DNA of 64,000 nt, taken from Cohnella algarum (GTDB lineage Bacteria > Bacillota > Bacilli > Paenibacillales > Paenibacillaceae). Both the position numbers and the translations under genes were made by a program. Below the pieces are notes generated by a model, which saw only the letters and a program-made list of their open reading frames with translations, made no database searches and was not told the DNA's origin. The stretch lies in the NCBI RefSeq assembly GCF_016937515.1, contig NZ_JAFHKM010000002.1:1049001-1113000 (forward strand), read 5' to 3'. Below are positions 56,386-64,000 of the stretch, one piece after another (positions within the stretch are counted from its first letter, which is position 1; the number at the start of each line of letters is the position of its first letter).

Positions 56386-59300
56386 CTAGCTCAGGTTTTT
56401 CGGGAACATGCTGGTGCTTCTTTGCAATAGAGCCACGGCGATCTTGCCGGCTTCGGCCCGGGTCATCGGCAGCTTCGGATTGAAGTTGTAGGACGCCTTC
56501 GTCGCTCCCGGGACGGTGACCGGAGAACCGCTCATAATCTTCGCGGCGTTCACCGCGCTTACGGCCGGTCTTGCATAATATTGAATGTTCGACGAATCCA
56601 GGAACGACTTGGCCAGCGACGCTTCCAGCTTGCTGTCGTTCGCGGCGAGTTTCAGCTCGAGCGCCCTGGCGATCATGACCGCGGCTTGCTCGCGGGTCAG
56701 ATTCCCGTCCGGATCGAAATAGCCTTCCGACACCCCGTTGACGATGCCCGCCCTTGCGGCCGTCTCGATGCTGGCGTAATCCCATACGCCGGAAGCCGCG
56801 GTCGGAACGACGTCGAAGAACGATTGGTTGTCGTCGTAATTCAGCGGAATATTGAGTCCTTTGACAAGGAGCGTCGCAAACTCGCCGCGCGTCGTCAAGT
56901 CGTCGGACCCGAATTCGCTGACCCGCAGATTGGTCATGATCCCCTTCGCGTACAGGGCGTTCAATACGTTGCGAGCCCACGAGTGATTCGTAATGTCGCT
57001 GAAGCCTCTGTTCAGCTTCATGACTTTGTAATACCCGAAGTCGTCGAACGGTACGGTGATCGTGTTGTTTTTCGTGTCGACTTCCCCGCCGATATTTCTC
57101 CATTCGCCGTCGTTCGTATAGGCGAAAACGGTGATCGTCGATCCGGCGTCGTCGACGACGTTCGAATCGTAGGTCAACGTCAGCTCCCCGCGGTTGGACG
57201 GAACGATTTTGCGGGTTCCCTGGAAGTCTTCCGGGAAGTTGATTTGCTCGTTGCCGGACATCGGAATCGAATACGGAGGCAGCCCTTGCGTTGCCGGATT
57301 CGTCGCATCCTCGCCGAGACCGCCGTTGATCCAGTAAATGTCGGACACCAGCGTAAAGTTGCTCGTGTTCGCCGTGCTCAGGAACCGGAATTTCAGGTAG
57401 TCCTCGATCTTGACGGTGGTGTTGCCGTTTTGCGACCCTCCGTTCGGATCCCGGTTGATGATGTTGCCGTAATCGTTGCGACGCTCGACGACGCCGTCGG
57501 CGGGATCGGCGATCCCGAACAGCAGCTTCGCATCCGTGTAGTACTTCGTCACGCCGCTGGCATCCTGGGCGGCCGACTTCATGACCGTTCCTTTCGGGAA
57601 CGTCAGCGAGAGCTCTTTGTTAAAGACGGTATGCTTCGTCGACAGCGGCGCCAGGTATTGGGCGTCGATCTGTACCGTTCCCGTATAAAAGACGTTGACG
57701 GTTTCTGTAATCGTCGTGCCATCCCTGACGATTTCAACGCTGATTGCGTTGTTTTTGTTCTCTTTCAGGCCGATAAAATCGTAAACGAACCGGTCTTCGA
57801 AATCCGTCCGCCGGGTCGCTTCGTTGCCGTCGACCAGCACTTGCGTCGCGCCGTCCGCCTCGATATCGAAGTGGACGAAGTTTTTGTTGACGACGATTTG
57901 GTTGCCTACGGTCGGCTGCGGAGCCAGAACCCGGAAGGAAGAAGCTTCGCGGGTGATCTGAACCCGTTGCGTCGTCCGCGCGCCCGTGGAATTGATCAAT
58001 TCCAGGTTATACGTATGCGTGCCGGGATCGGCAAACGACAGGTCGCGGAGCCGAATAATAAATTCGTTGCCGTTGTTGGCGTAATCATAAGTAAGCGTCG
58101 CGCCGTCGATCGGACTCGTAATCTGCGATGTCACTTGGGTCGGCAGCGTATCCAGATTCAGGCTGAGGAACGTCGCCGTGCTGCCGAAGTTCAAGTTCAG
58201 CTTCGATGCGCCGCTCCCCCGAAGCACGAGGTCGTACGACGTTCTGCTCGTCATGTACTGCTCGTTCGAATAAACGAATTCGTTCGACAAAGCGAAAATT
58301 CTCGTCAAAACTTCGTCGGTAAAGTCCGAAGGATTTACGGACGGGAACGCTGCGCGGTCATCGCCGGACGTCGGATGGAAATCCGAAATCGTCGAGACGT
58401 TCTCGTCGATGATGTAAATTTTCAGCTGCTTCGTTACTTCCTGTCTGTAGCCGGAAGCGTCGAGCGTAACGCCGGTGAACAGGATGGTGTTTTGGCCGTA
58501 GACGAGCGGGCCTTCGTTCTTGATGTCGATCTCCAGGTTGAAGCTGAGATTGGACGCGCTGACGTTCAGGTTCGTGTTGTCCCCGCCGGCGTTATTGTCG
58601 TTCGTCATTTCTTTGCCGTTGACGAAATACTGCGCGCTTGCGAGGTTATCGAAGCCGATATACTGCCCCTTGATGTTCAGCTCGTTGTCCGAATCCCGGG
58701 AGTTGAACGTATAGGTCTGGCCGTCGTAAAGATTTTCTACATATATATAGCTCTTCGAAGCGTAAGTGATCGTCGCGTTGTAAGCCGCGGTCGAGCCGTT
58801 GTAATTGAATTTGACCTGCTGGATGCCGCTGGCGAAGCCGGTCACTTCATAAACCCTTTCCGTGGCGGCCGCGGTGGAATCCGCGACGGGATTCAAGGTC
58901 AACGGGCTGGTGCCAAGCGGCAGATAGACGCCTTGCAGAGCGTTCGCGCCCGGGTCCGTTTCCGAGCGAACGAGAATGTAAAAGCTCGCGCCCGCCACTT
59001 GAGATCCGTTCAGCGGAACTTTGCTCGCCGTGTTGACAGTGTTGGTCGACGGATTGTAATCCGGCAGATAGAACATCTCTTTAATAACGGTATTGCCCGG
59101 CAAATAGCGGAACTTGCCTTCGAACGTATAAGAAGCGCCGTTATACCCGATGACCAGGCGAAGCGTCTGGTTGGCATCCGTCGTTATCGTATGAGGCAGT
59201 TCGAACGTAACCAGCTTGTACGCCGAAGTCACGCCGTCCACCCCGGGAATTTCGGTCTCGGTGGCCGTCGCGATCGTCGTCGCTCCCGCGTTATTGATGT

Positions 59301-60279
59301 TGTAAGTGGCATTGCCCGGGAACGGCGTCGCGTTGTAAGGCACGATCATTTGGAGCGACAGCGTCGTATTCTGCGTGCTGTCCGTCAACGCCGGAGAATT
59401 GTTGTTCAACAGCGAATATTCGGCAGCCCCGGTTACATCCTGTTTCAAGCCTACCTTCGAGAACGGCTGGTTGGGGTCGAAAAAGTAGATCATCCGCGTA
59501 ACGTTAATGGAGTCGGCTCCGTTCGAAACTTTGAACGAGATCGTATTTTCGCCCGGGACGAGATCGAGCGTCGGCGTATAGAACGTGCCGTTGGCCACGA
59601 GAGACGCGACGATAGAAGACCCGCCGTTCAGCGTGTAGGACACGCTGGTCGCATTTTTGACGGATCCTTGAATGGATACGTTCTTGCGGTCCACGACGAC
59701 CTGCGTGCCTTCGTTCAGCACGATCGTGCCCGCGGAGCTGCCCATTACTTTAATGCTTTCCACGTAAGGGACGCTGTCATAGAGCACGTAGAACGTATCG
59801 GAACGTTCGACGTTGCCCTGCATGCCGGTAAACGTGATCTTGTTGAAGCCGGCGAAAAGCGGTAGATTGCTCGCCGTAAACCGGTTGGACGCGCTCGCAT
59901 CCGCCGTTACGGTGCTCGTCACGGAATGCGCCGAATCCGTCGCGTAATACGTCCGGGCGGGCGAAACGGTCGTGTCGGTTTTGGCCGTCAGCATTTCGAC
60001 CTTGACGGACATGCTCGTCGAGGTTACGTATGAAAAAGTACCGGTAATCGTCAACGTGCCCGTCGTCGTCGAATACACGTTTTCCCGCGAAATGAGCGGA
60101 TTGTCGGCTGTCGCCAGCGCCGAATCCGTAACCCGTTGGGCCGTGTTATTGAGAGAAGCGATATCCGGAATAAAGTACGTGGACGCCGCGCTTGCCTTCT
60201 GGGCGAATCCGAACGGCATCAGCGTAACCACGAGAGCGGCGATCGTCAGCCATACCAATGCCCGCTTGCTGCGTTGCAT
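56386..60279 (-). CDS. Very large secreted SLH protein, three C-terminal SLH domains
   Basis: 1297 residues. The signal peptide is MQRSKRALVWLTIAALVVTLMPF..., cleaved near ASA at about residue 32. About 1050 residues of beta-rich, Ig-like or cadherin-like repeats follow (for example LVPGENTISFKVSNGADSINV, LNLEIDIKNEGPLVYGQNTILFTGV), then an Asp/Thr-rich stretch and three SLH domains at about 1110-1297 with TRGE, TREQ and MTRAE. No enzyme motif seen. Its location beside tagO, tagA and csaB parallels the slh loci of Paenibacillus alvei and Bacillus anthracis. It has its own leader region downstream of the tagO terminator. Confidence 0.86.
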   Translation of the reverse strand: MQRSKRALVWLTIAALVVTLMPFGFAQKASAASTYFIPDIASLNNTAQRVTDSALATADNPLISRENVYSTTTGTLTITGTFSYVTSTSMSVKVEMLTAKTDTTVSPARTYYATDSAHSVTSTVTADASASNRFTASNLPLFAGFNKITFTGMQGNVERSDTFYVLYDSVPYVESIKVMGSSAGTIVLNEGTQVVVDRKNVSIQGSVKNATSVSYTLNGGSSIVASLVANGTFYTPTLDLVPGENTISFKVSNGADSINVTRMIYFFDPNQPFSKVGLKQDVTGAAEYSLLNNNSPALTDSTQNTTLSLQMIVPYNATPFPGNATYNINNAGATTIATATETEIPGVDGVTSAYKLVTFELPHTITTDANQTLRLVIGYNGASYTFEGKFRYLPGNTVIKEMFYLPDYNPSTNTVNTASKVPLNGSQVAGASFYILVRSETDPGANALQGVYLPLGTSPLTLNPVADSTAAATERVYEVTGFASGIQQVKFNYNGSTAAYNATITYASKSYIYVENLYDGQTYTFNSRDSDNELNIKGQYIGFDNLASAQYFVNGKEMTNDNNAGGDNTNLNVSASNLSFNLEIDIKNEGPLVYGQNTILFTGVTLDASGYRQEVTKQLKIYIIDENVSTISDFHPTSGDDRAAFPSVNPSDFTDEVLTRIFALSNEFVYSNEQYMTSRTSYDLVLRGSGASKLNLNFGSTATFLSLNLDTLPTQVTSQITSPIDGATLTYDYANNGNEFIIRLRDLSFADPGTHTYNLELINSTGARTTQRVQITREASSFRVLAPQPTVGNQIVVNKNFVHFDIEADGATQVLVDGNEATRRTDFEDRFVYDFIGLKENKNNAISVEIVRDGTTITETVNVFYTGTVQIDAQYLAPLSTKHTVFNKELSLTFPKGTVMKSAAQDASGVTKYYTDAKLLFGIADPADGVVERRNDYGNIINRDPNGGSQNGNTTVKIEDYLKFRFLSTANTSNFTLVSDIYWINGGLGEDATNPATQGLPPYSIPMSGNEQINFPEDFQGTRKIVPSNRGELTLTYDSNVVDDAGSTITVFAYTNDGEWRNIGGEVDTKNNTITVPFDDFGYYKVMKLNRGFSDITNHSWARNVLNALYAKGIMTNLRVSEFGSDDLTTRGEFATLLVKGLNIPLNYDDNQSFFDVVPTAASGVWDYASIETAARAGIVNGVSEGYFDPDGNLTREQAAVMIARALELKLAANDSKLEASLAKSFLDSSNIQYYARPAVSAVNAAKIMSGSPVTVPGATKASYNFNPKLPMTRAEAGKIAVALLQRSTSMFPKNLS

Positions 60280-60397
60280 GTTTCAATCTCTCCTTTTAAC
60301 CGATTCTGACGTAAAAAACGCGAGATATTTTTATCTATCGGCACAAGCCGGCGCATTCTTTAGGCTTTGCGGCAATTTTTCGCAAAAAACGCGAAAA
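60280..60397 (-). promoter_or_regulatory. Leader of the large SLH gene with several small hairpins
   Basis: The minus strand contains CGCAAAGCCTAAAG, then CGGC-TTGT-GCCG and AGATA-AAAA-TATCT hairpins, then an AGGAGAG SD before ATG 60279. The CGCAAAGCC core resembles a segment of c-di-GMP-I (GEMM) riboswitches, but the 5' half of that aptamer cannot be seen, so this is only a suggestion of a structured leader. Confidence 0.3.
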
Positions 60398-60422
60398 GAC
60401 CCCGAAGCCAAAATTCGGGGTC
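60398..60422 (-). terminator. Terminator after tagO
   Basis: The minus strand forms GACCCCGAA-TTTTGGC-TTCGGGGTC, a perfect 9-bp stem, followed by TTTTCGCGTTTTTT. It starts 18 bases after the tagO stop. Confidence 0.92.
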
Positions 60423-60440
60423 CGAACATTCAATGTTGTC

Positions 60441-61586
60441 TTATTTGGAACGCGAATCGGTTTGCTGCTTCAGAAACATCCGGTTGAGGAAGCCGATCAC
60501 CGGACGGCGCGTCTTGTCGACGATGCCGATCAGCTCGGCGCCGATTTGCAGCAAGAACAGGAGTACGCAAATGACGATGAAGGTCACCCAGTTGCCGAGG
60601 CCGGATTTGGAAATAAGGGATTGAACGATGGCGCAAGCTCCGAAAAAGGCGGCGATTCCGTAGATGATCAAAACCGTCTTGCGATGGCTGAAACCGAGCT
60701 GCTGCAGGCAGTGATGAAGGTGGCCCTTGTCGGGAGCGAAAATCGGCTTTTTCGACTTCCAGCGGCGTACGATCGCAAAGAACGTATCCGACAGCGGCAC
60801 GCCGATAATGAGCAGCGGCGTTACGAACGAAACGACCGTAATTTGCTTGAACCCGAGCATGGACAGCATCGCCAAAGCGAAGCCGAGAAACAGCGATCCG
60901 GAGTCGCCCATGAAAATTTTCGCCGGGTGGAAGTTGTATTTCAAAAATCCGATGACGGCCCCGAGCAGCGTGACCGCGAGCAGGATGACCGCCTCCTGGC
61001 CCATGAGCGCGGACATGACGAGAATCGTGCCGATCGCGATCGCCGATACGCCGGCCGCCAGTCCGTCCAGGCCGTCGATCAGGTTGATGGCGTTTGTGAC
61101 GCCGACGATCCACAAAATCGTAAGCGGAATGCTGAGCCATTCGGCGACCGGCTGCATCGCCGAGCCGAACGGAATGTTGACGAGATTGATCTGAATATCG
61201 AAGCCGAATACGACGACGCAGGCGGCGGCGATCTGAACGAGCAGCTTCAGCTTCGCGGACAACGTGAACCGGTCGTCCAGCGCGCCGAGCAGCACGATCA
61301 GCGTGCCTCCCGAAAGCAGCGCCATAATCAGGTTGAGGTCATAGGCGTTCAGAAAATGTTCCGGCAAAAAAGGAAGGAACAGAAGCATGCTTGCCGTAAA
61401 GGCGGCATAGATAGCCACTCCGCCCAGCCGAGGCATCACTCTCGTATGCACCTTGCGTTGGTCGGGCACGTCCATGGCGCCCACTTTAAAAGCCAGTTTC
61501 CTTACAAGCGGCGTCAGCGCGAGCGATAGGGCCAGCGCCAGGGCAAAACCGGCGATTCCGATTCCCGCTATCCAGCCTGTCGGCAT
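60441..61586 (-). CDS. tagO: Undecaprenyl-phosphate GlcNAc-1-phosphate transferase (TagO/WecA)
   Basis: 381 residues from ATG 61586 (GGGGAG six bases upstream; a TTG at 61592 is less likely). Eleven helices. MraY-family motifs: DVPDQRKVHTRVMPRLGG, NAINLIDGLDGLAAGVSAIA (catalytic Asp pair), FHPAKIFMGDSGSLFLGF and the C-terminal APDKGHLHHCLQQLGFSHRKTVLIIY. It starts the secondary cell wall polymer by loading GlcNAc-1-P on the lipid. A good promoter lies 35 bases upstream, so it can be expressed apart from csaB-tagA. Confidence 0.95.
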   Translation of the reverse strand: MPTGWIAGIGIAGFALALALSLALTPLVRKLAFKVGAMDVPDQRKVHTRVMPRLGGVAIYAAFTASMLLFLPFLPEHFLNAYDLNLIMALLSGGTLIVLLGALDDRFTLSAKLKLLVQIAAACVVVFGFDIQINLVNIPFGSAMQPVAEWLSIPLTILWIVGVTNAINLIDGLDGLAAGVSAIAIGTILVMSALMGQEAVILLAVTLLGAVIGFLKYNFHPAKIFMGDSGSLFLGFALAMLSMLGFKQITVVSFVTPLLIIGVPLSDTFFAIVRRWKSKKPIFAPDKGHLHHCLQQLGFSHRKTVLIIYGIAAFFGACAIVQSLISKSGLGNWVTFIVICVLLFLLQIGAELIGIVDKTRRPVIGFLNRMFLKQQTDSRSK

Positions 61587-61620
61587 TTGCAACTCCCCTT
61601 TTCTATCTGTACCGGAATGA

Positions 61621-61649
61621 ATTATACTCCGGGCGCATCACTTCAACAA
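61621..61649 (-). promoter_or_regulatory. Sigma-A promoter of tagO
   Basis: On the minus strand TTGTTG (61644-61649), a 17-base spacer and a perfect TATAAT (61621-61626); the start codon is 34 bases further on. Confidence 0.65.
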
Positions 61650-61718
61650 GGTATTTTTACGGCCGATTTTCGTCATTTTTCTGCAAATGCTTAATTTTCA
61701 ACGCGTTTTCACGGTAAA

Positions 61719-62486
61719 TCATCGCATTTTCAGGACTTTATCTCCGTCTTTGATCACCTTAAGCGCGAATTGAGGGAGCACGAGCATTCTCTTGAACCGC
61801 CAAGGTTCCTGAATGAGCCGGTACAGCCATTCGATGCCGAGCTTGCGGAATCCGGCGGGGGCTCGTTTGAGTTTTCCCGAGATGACGTCGAGGCTGCCGC
61901 CGATTCCCATCATGACGGGCACGTTCAACGCCTCCTTGTGCTTCGCGATCCACGGCTCCTGGTTCGCGGCGGACCGGGCGACGAACAGCAGGTCCGGATT
62001 CGCTTGGCGAATGTCCGCGATGACCGCTTCGTCCTCTTCATCCTTGAAATAACCGTTTCTCCGCCCGACGAAACGCACGCCCGGAAACTGCTTCGCCAGG
62101 TTCGCCTCCGCGGCTTCCAGAACTTCCTGCGTCGAACCGAGCAAATACACGCCCCAGCGCCGCACGTCTCCCTCGCGAAGCAGCTCGTGCAGCAGGTCGA
62201 AGCCCGCGACCCGCTCCTGCACCGGCTCTTTCAGGCGGCGGGCCGTCCAGACGATGCCCGAGCCGTCGGGCACGACCAGATCGGCGGTCGCCAGCACCCG
62301 GCGATAGGCCGGATCGTCGAGCGCGGCCATCAGCATGACCGGATTGCCCGTCACGACGCGGTTCGGCCGCTTCGCCTCGATCTGCTCGGTCAGGTAACGA
62401 ACGGTCGACTGCATGTCCATCTTGGAAAAAGGAACGCCGTATATAGAGACGGTTGGAAAGGCGCGGGAGTTGCTAGCGTTCGCCAA
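61719..62486 (-). CDS. tagA: WecG/TagA/CpsF-family glycosyltransferase
   Basis: 255 residues from TTG 62486 (GGTGA six bases upstream). GT26 landmarks: VVTGNPVMLMAALDDPAYRRVLATADLVVPDGSGIVWTARRL, VYLLGSTQEVLEAAEANLAKQFPGVRFVGRRNGYF and the C-terminal FRKLGIEWLYRLIQEPWRFKRM. It adds ManNAc to GlcNAc-PP-undecaprenol, giving the linkage/backbone disaccharide of the cell wall polymer. It follows csaB by six bases. Confidence 0.94.
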   Translation of the reverse strand: MANASNSRAFPTVSIYGVPFSKMDMQSTVRYLTEQIEAKRPNRVVTGNPVMLMAALDDPAYRRVLATADLVVPDGSGIVWTARRLKEPVQERVAGFDLLHELLREGDVRRWGVYLLGSTQEVLEAAEANLAKQFPGVRFVGRRNGYFKDEEDEAVIADIRQANPDLLFVARSAANQEPWIAKHKEALNVPVMMGIGGSLDVISGKLKRAPAGFRKLGIEWLYRLIQEPWRFKRMLVLPQFALKVIKDGDKVLKMR

Positions 62487-62492
62487 AAAATG

Positions 62493-63680
62493 TCACCTTC
62501 CGTTTCGTTCTTGCAAAATTTGAAGGATCCGCGCGGCCGGCCGCAGCGCTTCCTCCCTGAGCCGGTCCAGCGCCCCTTGCGCTTCGCGCCGCCACTGGCC
62601 GGGCATGTCCAGCAGCTCCTCCGCGCGGCTCGCGAAGCTTTCCGGATCGAGCGATTCGGTCGAGCCGACCGCCCGCTGGCCGAGGCGGGCCAGAAACTGG
62701 TCGATCTTCGGATCGTAGGACAGACCGATCAGCGGCACTTCGCGATTGGCCGCGTAGATGAGCGAATGCAGCCGCATCCCGAACAGCAAATCGCAATTGC
62801 CCACCTCGCGCAGCATGTCGCGCGGGGAGTCGTGCGCCGGGGCCAGCTCCGCGCCGGCCCCGAAGCGCCCGAGCCGTTCCATCACGTACCGCGAGGCCTC
62901 CTCGTCGGAACCGCGATGGAACGGCAGCAGGCGCAGCCGGACGCTTCGCCGTCCGGCCAGCGCCGCCAGCGCAGCGGCCGCCCGGTCGAGATCCGACCGG
63001 TCGCCGCGCCAGAAGCGCACCGACACGCCCACGACCGGGGGCGTGCCGTGCGCCTCGCGCCCGGCGGCCGCGGCATCGCCGCCGCCCGCGCGCGCCGGGG
63101 ACGCTGCCGCCTCCGGCAGCGTCAAGCCCATGACCGGATCGGCGACGACGTCGATCCGGCCGACGCCGAACTTGCGCAGCAGTTCGGCCGATTCCGCGTC
63201 GCGCACGGACACGTACGCGGCTTTGCGGAACGCGCGGGCGATGATCGGGCGGAAGATCGCCCGATTCACCGGACCGATGCCCTGCGCGTAAACGAACGTC
63301 GGCTTCCCGCACCAGCGGGCGAGCTCGAGCACGCCGATATAATACGGGATGGACCCGAGCCCCGTCGCATCCTGGAGCAGGCTGCCCCCGCCGCTGATCA
63401 GCCCGTCGCTCGCGCGCAGCGCCCTTCGCATGTCGCCGAGCTTCATCCGGTTCACGGCGCGGACGCCGTACTGCTTCTCCGTCCAGGCCGGATCTCCGGA
63501 AAAGACGATCGGCTCGAACTTGAGGCCCTTATCCGCCGCCGCGTCTTCCAATGCCGTCAAGATGCTCTGCAGCACGGCCTCGTCACCGCTGTTCCGAAAG
63601 CCGTAGTAGCCGGACAGCGCCAGGCGGACGACGTTTTTTGCTTTTTCCTTCATTAGGGTACGCACCGCCCGTTTTTCCAT
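62493..63680 (-). CDS. csaB: Polysaccharide pyruvyl transferase
   Basis: 395 residues; the first ATG at 63680 has no clear SD, and the ATG at 63653 is an alternative start. [22 protein letters not shown] is the hallmark N-terminus of CsaB, followed by [22 protein letters not shown] and [26 protein letters not shown]. It puts a ketal pyruvate from PEP on ManNAc of the secondary cell wall polymer, the ligand of SLH domains. A low-complexity Ala/Gly/Arg insertion (about residues 175-200) is unusual and very GC-rich. csaB, tagA and tagO beside several SLH genes form the complete anchoring system. Confidence 0.95.
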   Translation of the reverse strand: MEKRAVRTLMKEKAKNVVRLALSGYYGFRNSGDEAVLQSILTALEDAAADKGLKFEPIVFSGDPAWTEKQYGVRAVNRMKLGDMRRALRASDGLISGGGSLLQDATGLGSIPYYIGVLELARWCGKPTFVYAQGIGPVNRAIFRPIIARAFRKAAYVSVRDAESAELLRKFGVGRIDVVADPVMGLTLPEAAASPARAGGGDAAAAGREAHGTPPVVGVSVRFWRGDRSDLDRAAAALAALAGRRSVRLRLLPFHRGSDEEASRYVMERLGRFGAGAELAPAHDSPRDMLREVGNCDLLFGMRLHSLIYAANREVPLIGLSYDPKIDQFLARLGQRAVGSTESLDPESFASRAEELLDMPGQWRREAQGALDRLREEALRPAARILQILQERNGR

Positions 63681-64000
63681 TCAAATCTAATTTTGTTCGA
63701 CGGGGTGTTCGGACAAATTTCGCAAGCCGGACGCGGCCCTGCCCTTGCGATTGACAGCGGACAGGTCCCGCCTTGCCGTTCGCGCATGAAGATGCGAAGT
63801 TCGTCCGGGCTAGGTTATCCTTCGGACCCGTTCGATATCGCCGACAGATACAGAGCCCCATTCGGACAAAAAAATTGGAACCTTGCGAATTATCGCATCA
63901 TGCGTGAGAGCAAGCAATCCGCTTTGTCGATCCGATTGTCCATGGCCCCCTAGGATTTATCATACCAAGCCGGACTGCCGGACGATTCGTGCCCATTTTT
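63681..64000. other. No recognisable gene
   Basis: Upstream of csaB on the minus strand. I found no convincing coding frame, RNA gene or terminator; only short unsupported frames occur. The stretch nearest csaB is AT-richer (TCGAACAAAATTAG on the minus strand) and may hold its promoter, but no good pair of hexamers was found. Confidence 0.5.

Noticed and set aside
56581..59865. A 1094-codon open frame on the + strand opposite the large SLH gene
   Set aside because: It is antisense to a clearly coding gene, its product is Arg/Val/Asp-rich with no motif or signal, and it arises from the GC-rich codon pattern of the minus-strand gene. The same holds for + frames at 53207-55861, 15250-17214, 17418-19355, 44786-46744 and 61770-63656.

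Overview
This window looks like the chromosome of a spore-forming, S-layer-bearing Firmicute of the Paenibacillaceae (Paenibacillus/Cohnella-like). The support is an alpha/beta-type small acid-soluble spore protein, several SLH-domain surface proteins, a tagO-tagA-csaB cell-wall polymer set, Firmicute-type SD sequences and frequent TTG/GTG starts. Every gene I can support lies on the minus strand, so transcription runs from high to low coordinates. The window is almost entirely a surface-glycan locus.

From the transcriptional start side (right to left): (1) 56386-63680 holds csaB, tagA, tagO and a large SLH protein, the classic machinery that makes and pyruvylates the secondary cell wall polymer that SLH domains bind. 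(2) 48841-55900 holds the probable main S-layer protein with tandem in-frame starts, a class C group II intron sitting directly behind its terminator, and a secreted repetitive protein. (3) 43210-48704 holds a WsfP-like initiating phosphoglycosyltransferase, a large O-antigen-ligase/TPR protein (candidate S-layer O-oligosaccharyltransferase), a GT2 and a small secreted protein. (4) 23696-43075 is one long, mostly AT-rich operon: GT4, manC, gmd, rmd (GDP-D-rhamnose), an ABC-type glycan exporter (wzm, wzt) with a coiled-coil methyltransferase, further glycosyltransferases, a five-gene membrane module that looks like lipid-linked pentose synthesis and transfer, and rmlACBD (dTDP-L-rhamnose). (5) 21944-23565 is a short housekeeping interlude (a spore protein gene and metK). 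(6) 15049-21799 holds two more SLH proteins with the PHP-type tyrosine phosphatase CpsB between them. (7) 1-14896 is a Wzx/Wzy-type exopolysaccharide operon: chain-length/kinase-modulator protein, BY-kinase, UDP-GlcNAc 4,6-dehydratase, a small phosphoglycosyltransferase, a 4-keto reductase, UDP-glucuronate and UDP-galacturonate synthesis, GT4 enzymes, an asparagine-synthase-like protein, polymerase and flippase (cut by the window edge).

Taken together the genes describe two glycan systems side by side: an S-layer-protein glycan (ABC export, O-ligase, both rhamnose enantiomers, lipid-linked pentose) and a tyrosine-phosphorylation-controlled exopolysaccharide. The SLH proteins are held to the wall by the pyruvylated polymer made by tagO/tagA/csaB.

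Four genes (capD-like, BY-kinase, one SLH gene, rmlC) are each broken by a single missing base that one extra G in a short G run would repair. That pattern suggests homopolymer errors in the assembly more than true pseudogenes. Base composition switches abruptly at about 11.6 kb, 25.58 kb (between rmlB and rmlC) and 43.2 kb. No tRNA, rRNA or CRISPR was seen.
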